Source: Alkaliphilus transvaalensis ATCC 700919
GTDB lineage: Bacteria; Bacillota; Clostridia; Peptostreptococcales; Natronincolaceae
Assembly (NCBI RefSeq): GCF_000621485.1
Contig: NZ_JHYF01000002.1
Location: forward strand, 186,001-250,000
DNA: 64,000 nucleotides
Reading direction: 5' to 3'
The notes beneath the pieces are model-generated. The model had not been told where the DNA came from, ran no database searches, and saw only the letters and a program-made list of their open reading frames with translations. Both the position numbers and the translations under genes were made by a program. Below are positions 7,818 through 16,513 of this stretch, in pieces. Within the stretch, counting starts at the first letter, position 1. Each line of letters starts with the position of its first letter.

Positions 7818-9398
7818 GTGAAAGTGGCAATTTATTGTAGATTCTCCGACGAAGATAGAGATAAAAGAAGTAAGCTTGATGATAGCGAAAGTATACAAAA
7901 TCAAAAAAATATGCTTACTAAATATGCTATTGAACAGAGATGGTCAATCTATAATATTTATAGTGATGATGACTATTCTGGTCTAGATTCAGAACGGCCA
8001 GAATTTTGTAAAATGATTGCAGAAGCAGAACAAGGGAAGTTTAATATTATCCTCTGTAAGAGTCAGTCTAGGTTTACTAGAGATATGGAGCTAATCGAAA
8101 AATATCTACACAATAAATTCTTAGAATGGAATATTAGATTTATAAGCCTAAGTGATCATGTAGATACCCACCAAAAAGGTGGTAAGAAAGCTAGACAAAT
8201 TAATGGCCTAGTTAATGAATGGTATTGCGAGGATATATCAGAAACGATAAAAGCCACCTTCAAAAGTAAAATAGAAGATGGTAAGTTTATTGGCTCATTT
8301 GCCACCTATGGCTATGCGAAAGACCCTAGCGATAAAAACAAATTAATAGTTGATGAGGTAGCTGCTGAGACAGTAAGACAAATATACAAATGGTACCTTG
8401 AAGGAAACGGTACCCAGCACATAGCCTTTATGCTCAATGACAAAGGCATACCTAACCCTACAAAATATAAACAGATGAAAGGTCTAAACTACGTTAATGC
8501 TGCTCAAAAGAAAAGCTATGGTTTATGGAACAAAACAACAATTAAAAGAATCTTAAAAAACCAAATGTATATTGGTAATATGGTACAGGGAGTAGTAAAG
8601 AAGGTAAGCTATAAAACCAAGAAAAAAATCAATGTAGATAAAGAAGATTGGGTAGTAGTAGAAGGAACTCATGAAGCAATTATTGATAAAACCACCTTTG
8701 AAAGTGTTCAAAAAAGAATAACTAGCAGGGGAGGGAGTAGTGGTACGGGTAAGACTCATATATTTGCTTCAAAAGTAAAATGCATGGATTGTGGTAGTAC
8801 AATGAGTAAGACTTCTAATACTAGTGCACGTAGTAAAAACGTATACTTAAGATGTTCTTTATATGCTAAGACCGGCAAACAAAATAAGCTATGCAGTAGC
8901 CACTCCATTAGATTAGACGAACTAGAAGCTATCGTTACAGAAAAAATTGTTACCCATTTTACCATGATCGACAACGACTTTGTATCTTCAAAACTCCACC
9001 AACAATCAGAAATATCTAATAGGGTTTTAGCGATAAAGAAAGAGCAAACCATGAATACGAAGCTAATTGAAGAGAAAACTACCCTTATAAAGAATCTTTA
9101 TATAGATAAAGTAAAAGGTGTGGTTGATGAAGTCCTTTTTATAGAAATGAAGTCCAGCTTCGAGAAGGAAAAAGAGACTCTATTAGGCCGACAAGAAGAA
9201 CTATCTAAACATATTGAAGAAATACAAAATAAAATTAATGATATTGAAGCCTATAGAGCTATAGTAAATCGATATAAGAATATCGATAAACTTACCCCTA
9301 CAATAGTAAATAAATTTATAGATTATATAGAAATAGGGGAGAAGGATAAAGAGACCAAAGAGAGGGTAATAAAAATTAAATGGCTATTTTGGTTTTAG
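7818..9398 (+). CDS. Large serine recombinase
   Basis: A protein of about 526 residues. The resolvase-type catalytic domain starts MKVAIYCRFSDED with the nucleophile Ser10, and includes SQSRFTRDMELIEKYL. The recombinase domain follows (YGYAKDPSDKNKLIVDEVAAETVRQIYKWYLEG read in parts), then a zinc ribbon starting CMDCG at about residue 321, and a long coiled coil near 400-490. The family catalyses site-specific integration or excision of phages and conjugative or mobilisable elements. The GTG at 7818 is preferred because AAGGAGG lies at 7801-7807. No phage or conjugation genes are near, so it is a lone survivor or a minimal element. Gene debris follows downstream. Confidence 0.9.
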   Translation: MKVAIYCRFSDEDRDKRSKLDDSESIQNQKNMLTKYAIEQRWSIYNIYSDDDYSGLDSERPEFCKMIAEAEQGKFNIILCKSQSRFTRDMELIEKYLHNKFLEWNIRFISLSDHVDTHQKGGKKARQINGLVNEWYCEDISETIKATFKSKIEDGKFIGSFATYGYAKDPSDKNKLIVDEVAAETVRQIYKWYLEGNGTQHIAFMLNDKGIPNPTKYKQMKGLNYVNAAQKKSYGLWNKTTIKRILKNQMYIGNMVQGVVKKVSYKTKKKINVDKEDWVVVEGTHEAIIDKTTFESVQKRITSRGGSSGTGKTHIFASKVKCMDCGSTMSKTSNTSARSKNVYLRCSLYAKTGKQNKLCSSHSIRLDELEAIVTEKIVTHFTMIDNDFVSSKLHQQSEISNRVLAIKKEQTMNTKLIEEKTTLIKNLYIDKVKGVVDEVLFIEMKSSFEKEKETLLGRQEELSKHIEEIQNKINDIEAYRAIVNRYKNIDKLTPTIVNKFIDYIEIGEKDKETKERVIKIKWLFWF

Positions 9399-9819
9399 TA
9401 AAGCTTAAATAATGTGTTTATGATACCGCACCCCATGTGATTGACCCTAGATTCCCAAGAGTAGCGGATGAGATTATCTTCCAGTAATGGTGACTAGTGT
9501 AAATTATACTAAGTGGGTAAAATCCAAAGTAGAATCAATTCTTGTTGAGGTTATTGGTGTTTTATAGATTTGTTATTATTAGATTTTTCGGACAAGCTAC
9601 AATAACTACGGACTTAATAAGGAGTTGATGATAAAAGAATTTGAGGCTCTTATAAAAGATATATTTGACATAGAACTTAGAGATTAAGAATATATAGCAT
9701 TCTAATGATGCTGGTGTGGATGTTGTTGCGTTTAATAGAATCGATAGACATAACCCCTTAACCTATTTTTGATAGAGTAAGGGGTTACTTGATTATTTGA
9801 GACAATATCATATCTACAA
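9399..9819 (+). other. Decayed region after the recombinase
   Basis: About 420 bp with no intact gene. It contains a fragment of the P-loop ATPase family (9422-9487), a short open tail reading MIKEFEALIKDIFDIELRD, and a stretch reading SNDAGVDVVAFNRIDRHNPL before 9775. The last resembles the G-x-D-V-V-A strand of restriction-endonuclease-like folds, a weak similarity. A hairpin at 9751-9787 (TAACCCCTTA with TAAGGGGTTA) could end transcription, though its T-tail is poor. Confidence 0.5.
9422..9487 (+). pseudogene. Fragment of PRK06851-type ATPase gene
   Basis: Translated directly, it reads DTAPHVIDPRFPRVADEII then FQ and stop. The intact ATPase at 13806-14882 has GTSPHVIDPKFPGAVDEII in the corresponding place. 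Only about 20 codons survive. It shows that a second copy of this gene once existed beside the recombinase. Confidence 0.7.
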
Positions 9820-9938
9820 ATGGTTGAAATCCATTCTTCATCTAAATTTCGAAGTCATAGCAATAGCAATTATAATCATCTTAAAATATTTATAGAGAAC
9901 TCTTTTGAAAGGTATCAGCTATATAAAAAACACTTTAC

Positions 9939-9955
9939 ATACCCTACGGGGGTAT
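9939..9955 (+). promoter_or_regulatory. CsoR-type operator before the CsoR-like gene
   Basis: ATACCC-TACGG-GGGTAT is a palindrome with 6-bp arms around a G/C-rich centre, the usual form of copper-responsive CsoR operators. It lies between a possible -35 (TTTACA, 9934-9939) and -10 (TATATT, 9958-9963), so binding would block transcription of the gene starting at 9989. Confidence 0.75.
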
Positions 9956-9988
9956 GGTATATTGAGTCTAGAGGGAGGGGGCTATCTT

Positions 9989-10288
9989 ATGAAACTGAAA
10001 AAACTTATAAAACAATCATTGAAAATTAAAGAAGGTATTATGTATGGATTAAATAAGATGAAAAGCTTTCTTCTGGAAAAGAAGAAGCCCACTGTACTAT
10101 CACGGGAAGACAAAGAAATTATTACAAACCGCTTAAGTGAGATGCAAAGGCAAATTGATGATATTAAGTTTATGATTGAAAGTGATGACCACTACTTTGA
10201 TATTATTAAACAAATTGAATATTCAAGGAGAGTTTTAAATGCTGCAGAGATACTATTATTAGAAAGTCACTCTGTGCCATTACAGTAG
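9989..10288 (+). CDS. Divergent CsoR-family protein lacking copper cysteines
   Basis: A protein of 99 residues from the ATG at 9989, which has GAGGGAGGGGG at 9971-9980. The C-terminal half (EIITNRLSEMQRQIDDIKFMI read in parts, then DIIKQIEYSRRVLNAAEILLLESH) aligns with the helical CsoR/DUF156 fold. CsoR copper ligands are Cys, His, Cys. Here the first Cys position is Tyr, the His is kept (ESH) and the second Cys is replaced in SVPLQ, where the protein also ends early. The basic DNA-contact region (RRIEGQVRG in CsoR) is changed to SEMQRQIDD. It sits between two CsoR operators, just before copA. It may be a modulator or a decaying paralog rather than the copper sensor. Confidence 0.65.
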   Translation: MKLKKLIKQSLKIKEGIMYGLNKMKSFLLEKKKPTVLSREDKEIITNRLSEMQRQIDDIKFMIESDDHYFDIIKQIEYSRRVLNAAEILLLESHSVPLQ

Positions 10289-10355
10289 TATAATTAGCTT
10301 AGGAGGAGTTCTATAAGACATTAATATAAAGGTGGAAATTTTTTTAAATAGCTAT

Positions 10356-10377
10356 ATACTATACGGGGGTATAGTAT
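10356..10377 (+). promoter_or_regulatory. CsoR-type operator before copA
   Basis: A perfect 9-bp inverted repeat, ATACTATAC-GGGG-GTATAGTAT. It is the stronger of the two CsoR-like sites, and it overlaps candidate -10 sequences (TATACT, TATAGT) about 60-80 bp before the copA start. Copper-dependent derepression of copA is the expected behaviour. Confidence 0.8.
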
Positions 10378-10439
10378 GCGGTGAGTGGTTGAAGTGGATG
10401 TTAATAGATTTAATTTAAAAATAGAGAGGAGTTTTAAAG

Positions 10440-12917
10440 GTGGAGCAAATTAAAAGCATTCAAAAAGTAGATTTTAAAGTCCAAGGTATGACCTGCAGTA
10501 GTTGCTCTAATAACGTTCAAAAGAAATTAAATTCTTTAGAAGGTATTATTGATGCAAGTGTTAATATAGCTACTGAAAAAGGACAAGTAGAGTATGATAG
10601 TAATAAAATCGATATTAAAAGCATTTTAAATGCAGTTGATAATATGGGATATAAAGCAATATTAGACGAAGAAAAAAATACAGAAAAAGTTACCTTGAAA
10701 ATTAAAGGTATGACTTGTACAGCATGTGCAAATAAGGTGGAAAAATCGTTAAATAAAATCGAAGGCATTGTATCTGCAAATGTGAATTTTGCAGTAGAAA
10801 AGGTGACAATAGAGTACGATCCTAAAAAAACTAGGTTAATAGATATGCAGAAAAAAGTTTCTTCGCTAGGGTATGAACTTAATATAGAAGAAGATGAAGA
10901 AAATTTAATAGATGAAGATGAAATAAAAATCAATAAAGCAAAGAAAACAATGATGACATCTATTATATTTACAATTGCTATTAAGGGTCTTATGTTGATC
11001 CAAATGTTTATTACTCCTATTCCAGGTTATTTACCGATTATTGCAGTCCTTGGAATACCAATTATTTTTGGAACGGGGTGGCATGTTCATGTTGCAAGCT
11101 GGAAAGCACTAAAAAATAAAAGTCCTAATATGGACGTATTAGTAACATTAGGTTCTTTACCACCTTATTTAATTGGCTTAATGGCACTTTTCTTTCCGCT
11201 ACAATCCTTCATTGAAATGGCTACAAGCATTATGACTTTCCACTTAATTGGGAAATATTTAGAAGCCCGTGCAAAAGGTAGAGCTTCTCAAGCTATTAAA
11301 AAGCTACTTCAAATGGGGGCTAAGACAGCAAAGATTATTGTTGATAGAGAGGAAATTGAAATTCCTACTAAGGATTTACAAGTAGGAGATGTCATGGTGA
11401 TACGCCCTGGAGAGAAAGTACCTACTGATGGTATTGTTGTTGAAGGAAATGGACTATTAGATGAGTCCATGGCTACAGGAGAATCGATGCCTGTGAAACG
11501 ACAAAAAGGCGATGAAGTAATTGGTGCAACAATTAATAAACAAGGTTTATTAAAGGTTGAGGTAACTAAAGTAGGCAAAGATACATTCCTATCTCAAGTT
11601 GTTAAAATGATGGAAGAATGTCAAGGTTCTAAAGTTCCGATACAGGAATTTGCAGATCGTATTACTGGCTACTTTGTTCCAGCAATAATTCTTCTTACAA
11701 TCGGGACATTTATTTCTTTTAACATTTTCTCAGAATTTCACCTAAGTATTATCAAATGGGGAGCAACATTCCTACCATGGATAAACCCTGAGATGACACC
11801 ACTTACTTTAGCATTTATCACATCTACAGCTGTATTAGTAATCTCTTGTCCATGTGCATTAGGACTAGGAACACCAACGGCATTAATGGTAGGTAGTGGT
11901 ATGGGAGCAGAAAATGGAATCTTAATTAGAAATGGTGAAGCGATTCAAACTTTTAAAGAAGTAAAGGCTATAGCCTTTGATAAAACAGGGACTATAACTA
12001 AGGGGAAACCAGAAGTGACAGATTTAGTTATGGCAGAAGGTGTTAGTGAAGAAGATTTCCTTTACTATGCAGCTACTATTGAACATGGGTCTGAGCATCC
12101 CCTAGCCCATGCTATTATGGAAAAGGCAAAGAATGAAAAAATTAATTTAGGAAAAGTAATTGATTTTAATGCTGTTGTAGGTATGGGAGTAACAGGTAAT
12201 ATAGATGGAGAAAGAATATTTGTAGGAAATAGAAAACTGATGAAAGAAAATAACGTTTCTTATGGAGCCTATGAAGAAGAATTAATTAGGCTAGAAGAAG
12301 AAGCAAAAACTGCCATGATGATTGCTAAAGGAGATCAATTATTAGGGATTATAGCTGTAGCAGACCCTATTAAAGAAGACTCCCCACAGGCCATAGCAGC
12401 GTTAGAGGCTATGGGTATTAAGACAGCCATGATTACCGGGGATAATAAAAGGACAGCTGCAGCTATAGGTAAGAAAGTTGGAATTAGCCACGTAATTGCA
12501 GAGGTGCTGCCAGATGGTAAAGTAGAGGAAGTTGTAAAACTACAAGAAAAGTATGATACAGTAGCTATGGTAGGAGATGGTATTAATGATGCTCCAGCGC
12601 TAAAACAAGCTAATGTAGGTATAGCAATTGGAACTGGTACTGATATTGCAATAGAAGCTGCTGATGTGACTTTAGTAAGAGGAGAGTTAAGTGGGATTAT
12701 ATCTGCAATTAAGTTATCTAGAGCTATCTTTAGAAAAATTAAGCAAAATTACTTCTGGGCATGGTTCTATAATGCACTGTTTATTCCAGTAGCCATGTTT
12801 GGTTTATTACACCCAATGTTAGGTGCTGCTGCCATGGCCGTAAGCTCATTAAACGTTGTATATAACTCATTGAGACTTAAAAAGGTAGATATTAGTCCTA
12901 TTTATGTTGGTAAATAA
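10440..12917 (+). CDS. copA: Copper-exporting P1B-type ATPase
   Basis: An 825-residue membrane pump. Two N-terminal heavy-metal-associated domains carry GMTCSSC (residues 16-22) and GMTCTAC (about 90). Next come the transmembrane helices, the actuator motif TGES, the ion-binding CPC in ISCPCALGLGTP (about 470), the phosphorylation site DKTGT (about 514), SEHPLAH, TGD and GDGINDAP. The CPC motif with double HMA is typical of Cu(I) exporters. The GTG at 10440 follows AGAGGAG. A CsoR operator lies upstream and copZ-like genes downstream, so it is part of a copper detoxification module. Confidence 0.95.
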   Translation: MEQIKSIQKVDFKVQGMTCSSCSNNVQKKLNSLEGIIDASVNIATEKGQVEYDSNKIDIKSILNAVDNMGYKAILDEEKNTEKVTLKIKGMTCTACANKVEKSLNKIEGIVSANVNFAVEKVTIEYDPKKTRLIDMQKKVSSLGYELNIEEDEENLIDEDEIKINKAKKTMMTSIIFTIAIKGLMLIQMFITPIPGYLPIIAVLGIPIIFGTGWHVHVASWKALKNKSPNMDVLVTLGSLPPYLIGLMALFFPLQSFIEMATSIMTFHLIGKYLEARAKGRASQAIKKLLQMGAKTAKIIVDREEIEIPTKDLQVGDVMVIRPGEKVPTDGIVVEGNGLLDESMATGESMPVKRQKGDEVIGATINKQGLLKVEVTKVGKDTFLSQVVKMMEECQGSKVPIQEFADRITGYFVPAIILLTIGTFISFNIFSEFHLSIIKWGATFLPWINPEMTPLTLAFITSTAVLVISCPCALGLGTPTALMVGSGMGAENGILIRNGEAIQTFKEVKAIAFDKTGTITKGKPEVTDLVMAEGVSEEDFLYYAATIEHGSEHPLAHAIMEKAKNEKINLGKVIDFNAVVGMGVTGNIDGERIFVGNRKLMKENNVSYGAYEEELIRLEEEAKTAMMIAKGDQLLGIIAVADPIKEDSPQAIAALEAMGIKTAMITGDNKRTAAAIGKKVGISHVIAEVLPDGKVEEVVKLQEKYDTVAMVGDGINDAPALKQANVGIAIGTGTDIAIEAADVTLVRGELSGIISAIKLSRAIFRKIKQNYFWAWFYNALFIPVAMFGLLHPMLGAAAMAVSSLNVVYNSLRLKKVDISPIYVGK

Positions 12918-13049
12918 ATTTTTCTATATTCTACGTGGAGAGTCTAACTAGACCTCTGATATATAGTTGCAGAAACAGATTTTATTTAATCTAACGTCAC
13001 AGCGGATTTAGTTAAATAAAGTGATAATAATTAAAAGGGAGAGAGTGAA

Positions 13050-13265
13050 ATGACAAAGAAAATAGTAGTTGAAGGTATGAAGTGTGGTAATTGTGTTAAG
13101 CATGTGAAAGAGGCCTTAACTGGTGTAGATGGAGTAATAAGTGCTGATGTAAACTTAGTAGAAAAGATTGTTGTAGTTGAGACAAACAGCGATGTTAGTA
13201 ATGAAGCTATAAAAGCTGCTATTAATACTGAAAAATACTATGTAGTGGGAATTGAAACGTTATAG
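13050..13265 (+). CDS. copZ: CopZ-like copper chaperone
   Basis: A 71-residue HMA-domain protein with the metal motif GMKCGNC near residue 9. It keeps the beta-alpha-beta-beta-alpha-beta pattern, including DGVISADVNL. Such chaperones carry Cu(I) to CopA or to the regulator. GGGAGAGAG precedes the ATG. The gap from copA (12918-13049) contains an inverted repeat TTATTTAA...TTAAATAA without a T-run, so co-transcription with copA remains possible. A terminator follows at 13276-13308. Confidence 0.9.
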   Translation: MTKKIVVEGMKCGNCVKHVKEALTGVDGVISADVNLVEKIVVVETNSDVSNEAIKAAINTEKYYVVGIETL

Positions 13266-13275
13266 TGATTAGACT

Positions 13276-13308
13276 GAGCTTTGGTAATAAAATTACCAAA
13301 GCTCTTTT
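13276..13308 (+). terminator. Intrinsic terminator after copZ
   Basis: GAGCTTTGGTAAT (13276-13288) and ATTACCAAAGCTC (13292-13304) form a 13-bp stem followed by TTTT. Confidence 0.92.
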
Positions 13309-13456
13309 AAACAATAGAGTTGATTTTGGCAAAGTTAAATTTGGTAGTAGATAGTGTTCTAGTTAACTGGTGCATAAAGTAAATGACAATAAAGGGAGGT
13401 GAATCCTGGTTTATTTAGTAGAACCTATAATATTGGTTCCTAAGCTAGGAAATAAA

Positions 13457-13672
13457 ATGAAAAAGAAAATTATAATTGAAGGCATTAATTGTGAATACTG
13501 CGCTTCGGAAGTAATCAGAAATCTAATGGGGATTAAGGGAGTTCATTCAGTGGATTTAAATTATTCGGATAAAAATGCTGTAGTTGAATTAAGCCAAGAA
13601 ATAAGTAATGATAAGTTTAAAATAGCAATAGAAGCAGCCGAATGTAAAGTAGTAGAAATTAAAGAAATATAA
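13457..13672 (+). CDS. Second HMA-domain metal-binding protein
   Basis: A 71-residue protein from the ATG at 13457 (MKKKIIIEGINCEYCASEVI), preceded by TAGGAAATAA. The frame extends upstream to a TTG at 13433, but the shorter start gives a standard HMA length. The motif is GINCEYC rather than GMxCxxC: the usual Met is Ile and the inner residues differ, so its metal preference may not be copper. It lies beyond the terminator of copZ and so is probably transcribed separately, but context keeps it in the metal module. Confidence 0.75.
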   Translation: MKKKIIIEGINCEYCASEVIRNLMGIKGVHSVDLNYSDKNAVVELSQEISNDKFKIAIEAAECKVVEIKEI

Positions 13673-13805
13673 TAAGTTAGCTTTTATCAATTTATCACCA
13701 GCATGATAATAAAATATCTATAGGATAGAGTATTTAACAATCACCTCTTCTAAGTCAGTTGAATAAACTGAAAAGATAGCAGGCTTAGAGGAGGGATTAA
13801 ATCAT

Positions 13806-14882
13806 ATGGCAACAAAGGGAAAGATTAAACGATTATTTCCAGGAGGCAATACTTCGGTAGGCTTTTTCTCGTATTATCAGTACGTAATTGATTTAAAGGA
13901 AGCTAACAGACTTTACTTACTAAAGGGTGGCCCTGGAGTTGGAAAATCTTCTTTGATGAAGAAAATTGGTCACGGAATGGTAGAAAGGGGTTATGATATC
14001 GAATTTCATCACTGTTCAGCAGATCCTGAAGGGGTTGATGCTGTAGTGATACCAGCCTTAAAGGTTGCAATTATCGATGGCACATCACCCCACGTGATTG
14101 ATCCGAAATTCCCTGGAGCAGTGGATGAAATCATCAACCTAGGGGAGCATTGGAATGAAGAGGATCTAAGGGCAAATAGAGATGATATAATAAGCTCAAC
14201 AGAACATAATGGGAAAATATACAAAAGAGTATATAAATTTTTATCAGCAGCTAAGATAATTCATGATGATGTTGAATGGATCTATCAAGAGGCATCAAAT
14301 CAATTAAAAACCACAGAAGAATCCCAAGAATTTATAAAGAAAATAATCAAAGGAACTAAACAACAAAGTAAGTTACCAAAAGAACGACACCTATTTGGTA
14401 GTGCTTATACCTTCTTTGGTCATATTCATCATCGGGAAACCTATTTAGAAGATACCAAAAAACTCTACAGCGTTGTGGGGTCCTCTAGCCAGCGCAAATC
14501 TGACATATTAAAGAAAATTGCAGATAAATATTTAGAAAAAGGATATGATGTTGATTTTTATCATGAACCCCTTGTACCAGAGCGATTAGAATCAATTGTT
14601 ATACCCGAGGCAAGTGTAGCTATAACTAGTTATAGGCAGGAACAGGCTAAAAAGATTTTAGATTTAGATGAATACATGAATACAGACATTCTTAACAAAT
14701 ATGCAGAAGAACTTGAAATAAGTCAAGGATATTTCACATTACTGTTGGAGCAGGTATATGAAAATCTTAAAAAGACAAAGAAGAACCATGATGGTATGGA
14801 AGAATATTATATCCCAAATATTCGTTTTGAAGAGATCAATGATGTAACGAATAAACTTTTAGAGAAGATATTAAATCTATAG
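13806..14882 (+). CDS. Duplicated P-loop ATPase, PRK06851-like
   Basis: A 358-residue protein with a clear Walker A, LLKGGPGVGKSS (about residues 39-50), then HHCSADPEGVDAVVIP. The second half repeats the layout (YSVVGSSSQRKSDILKKIADKYLEKGYDVDFYHEP), but its Walker A is degenerate (GSSSQRKS), so only the first half should bind nucleotide. This arrangement matches the PRK06851 family of clostridial and bacillar proteins, whose role is not known to me. GGAGGGATTAAATCAT precedes the ATG. A 20-codon relic of a second copy lies at 9422-9487. Confidence 0.8.
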   Translation: MATKGKIKRLFPGGNTSVGFFSYYQYVIDLKEANRLYLLKGGPGVGKSSLMKKIGHGMVERGYDIEFHHCSADPEGVDAVVIPALKVAIIDGTSPHVIDPKFPGAVDEIINLGEHWNEEDLRANRDDIISSTEHNGKIYKRVYKFLSAAKIIHDDVEWIYQEASNQLKTTEESQEFIKKIIKGTKQQSKLPKERHLFGSAYTFFGHIHHRETYLEDTKKLYSVVGSSSQRKSDILKKIADKYLEKGYDVDFYHEPLVPERLESIVIPEASVAITSYRQEQAKKILDLDEYMNTDILNKYAEELEISQGYFTLLLEQVYENLKKTKKNHDGMEEYYIPNIRFEEINDVTNKLLEKILNL

Positions 14883-14919
14883 AACAAACAGTAAGCGTAA
14901 ATAGCTATAATCAAAGTTC

Positions 14920-14948
14920 AAAAAATCCCTCACTAACAGGGATTTTTT
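14920..14948 (+). terminator. Intrinsic terminator
   Basis: AAAAAATCCCT pairs with AGGGATTTTTT; it closes the ATPase gene. Confidence 0.9.
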
Positions 14949-15125
14949 GTATGATCAATAGCAGGAATTCTGCTTTATCAGTAGAATAGATATACTAGAC
15001 AAACGAATAATATTTTTAATACATAATAAAAAAAATATATAGTCGATAAGTATAGTTCAGTTTTTATTGCATTATTCTCTCTATGGTTATTAAAATGGTG
15101 AATTCTATAGTTAGGAGGAAATACA

Positions 15126-16124
15126 GTGGAAAAATCAGTAGAAGAACAGTTTAGTGAAGGTCTATTACATCAAGCGGCGAGGAGATTTGGTTTAAAAGAG
15201 CAGGGGCTAGAATTATTAGGTAAATTCGAAAACTATGTTTATGAAGGCGAAAAAGATGGAAATAGATATATTTTAAGGCTAGTACATAGCAGCCATCGAG
15301 AGGAAAATATGATTTTGGGTGAATTAGACTGGTTAAGATTTTTATCTGAACAAGGGATTAAGGTGGCAAAACCAAATCCATCAATTAACGGCAATTTAGT
15401 TGAAATTATCTCTGTAGAGAAAGGCTATTTTCTTGTTAGTTTATTTGATAAGGCTCCAGGAAAAATTGTTGATCCCACAAATAAACTAGAATGGAATGGA
15501 TATTTATTTGAAAAATGGGGCAGAACAATAGCTGAAATCCATAGGGCTACTAAAGAATATCAAGTTCCAAACGATAGGATTAAAAGACCAGCTTGGGATG
15601 AAGATGATTTATTAGATCTAGAGAAATATATAGGTAACGAGGAAGAAAAAATTATAAACATAGCTAAGCAACTTGTAGACTATCTTAACAGCCTTCCAAG
15701 AGACAAAGACTCTTATGGACTAATTCATACTGATATTCATTTCGGAAACTTTTTTGTTGATGGAGGAGAAATAACCGTTTTTGATTTTGATGATTGTTCA
15801 TATCAATGGTATATTAGCGATATAGCTATTGCTTTATATTATTCTGTTTGGAGATGTGTTGGAGATAAGACAGAAGAAGAGAAACTGGTCTTTGCTACAG
15901 AGTTTTTAAGGGCCTTTTTCAGAGGGTATAATGAGATCCATAGACTCGATCAATATTGGATCGACCAATTACCATATTTTTTAAGATTAAGAGATATTGT
16001 CCTCTATTCTGTATTAAATAAAAAGCTAGATAAAGGCAACTTAACTGAGAGACAAATCGATTTATTAAATCAGATTAAAGATAGAATTGAGAAAGAAATT
16101 CCAATTGTCACAGTGAGCCTATAA
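15126..16124 (+). CDS. APH-fold phosphotransferase
   Basis: A 332-residue kinase-like protein of the aminoglycoside/choline phosphotransferase superfamily. The catalytic loop is LIHTDIHFGNFFV (about residues 199-211) and the metal motif is TVFDFDDC (about 218-225). The N-lobe contains NYVYEGEKDGNRYILRL. The size and motifs suit small-molecule kinases such as the HSK2/YcbJ-like groups. The substrate cannot be told from sequence, and nothing nearby suggests antibiotic resistance. The GTG start follows TAGGAGGAAATACA. A terminator follows, so it is probably monocistronic. Confidence 0.8.
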   Translation: MEKSVEEQFSEGLLHQAARRFGLKEQGLELLGKFENYVYEGEKDGNRYILRLVHSSHREENMILGELDWLRFLSEQGIKVAKPNPSINGNLVEIISVEKGYFLVSLFDKAPGKIVDPTNKLEWNGYLFEKWGRTIAEIHRATKEYQVPNDRIKRPAWDEDDLLDLEKYIGNEEEKIINIAKQLVDYLNSLPRDKDSYGLIHTDIHFGNFFVDGGEITVFDFDDCSYQWYISDIAIALYYSVWRCVGDKTEEEKLVFATEFLRAFFRGYNEIHRLDQYWIDQLPYFLRLRDIVLYSVLNKKLDKGNLTERQIDLLNQIKDRIEKEIPIVTVSL

Positions 16125-16133
16125 ATATCTATC

Positions 16134-16158
16134 AAATCCCTTTAATAGGGATTTTTTC
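16134..16158 (+). terminator. Intrinsic terminator
   Basis: AAATCCC, a short loop, then GGGATTT followed by T residues. Confidence 0.85.
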
Positions 16159-16513
16159 TATTTTATATGAAATTTAAAGGGTAGAGGGAGTTTACTATAG
16201 ATACAATAGATGTAAAACATATAAAATATGTTATACGTGATATAGGGAAAGAAAATAGTCTTTTTACCTAGAAAATTATCGCTATCTCTATATCAATATT
16301 CAAAAATAAAGATTAATAATAGATAATCCTAATAACAAATTTAAACAAATTAGCAAAAAAACTGCAAATAACATTTACATGACTATTGAATTATCGTTAA
16401 TAATAGTATATATTTATTAGTAGGGGATAGAAAAATACAGAAAGGGATTAATACAGTTAAGGGACTGTAATTGATTCCTATGGCAGAAGCCTAAAGGAAA
16501 GGGGTAGGGTATT
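16159..16513. other. AT-rich intergenic region
   Basis: About 355 bp without a convincing ORF. It holds a small palindrome, ACATATAAAATATGT, near 16218, which could be an operator. It also presumably holds the promoter of the XRE-TPR gene; the TTGAATTATCGTTAATAATAG area near 16385 is a loose candidate. Nothing else is visible. Confidence 0.4.

Noticed and set aside
9820-10029. Possible 69-residue protein before the CsoR-like gene
   Set aside because: The frame runs through the promoter and operator and overlaps the CsoR-like gene in another frame; there is no ribosome site.
15126-16124. Antibiotic resistance gene (aminoglycoside phosphotransferase)
   Set aside because: The fold motifs are shared by many small-molecule kinases, and nothing in sequence or context points to resistance.
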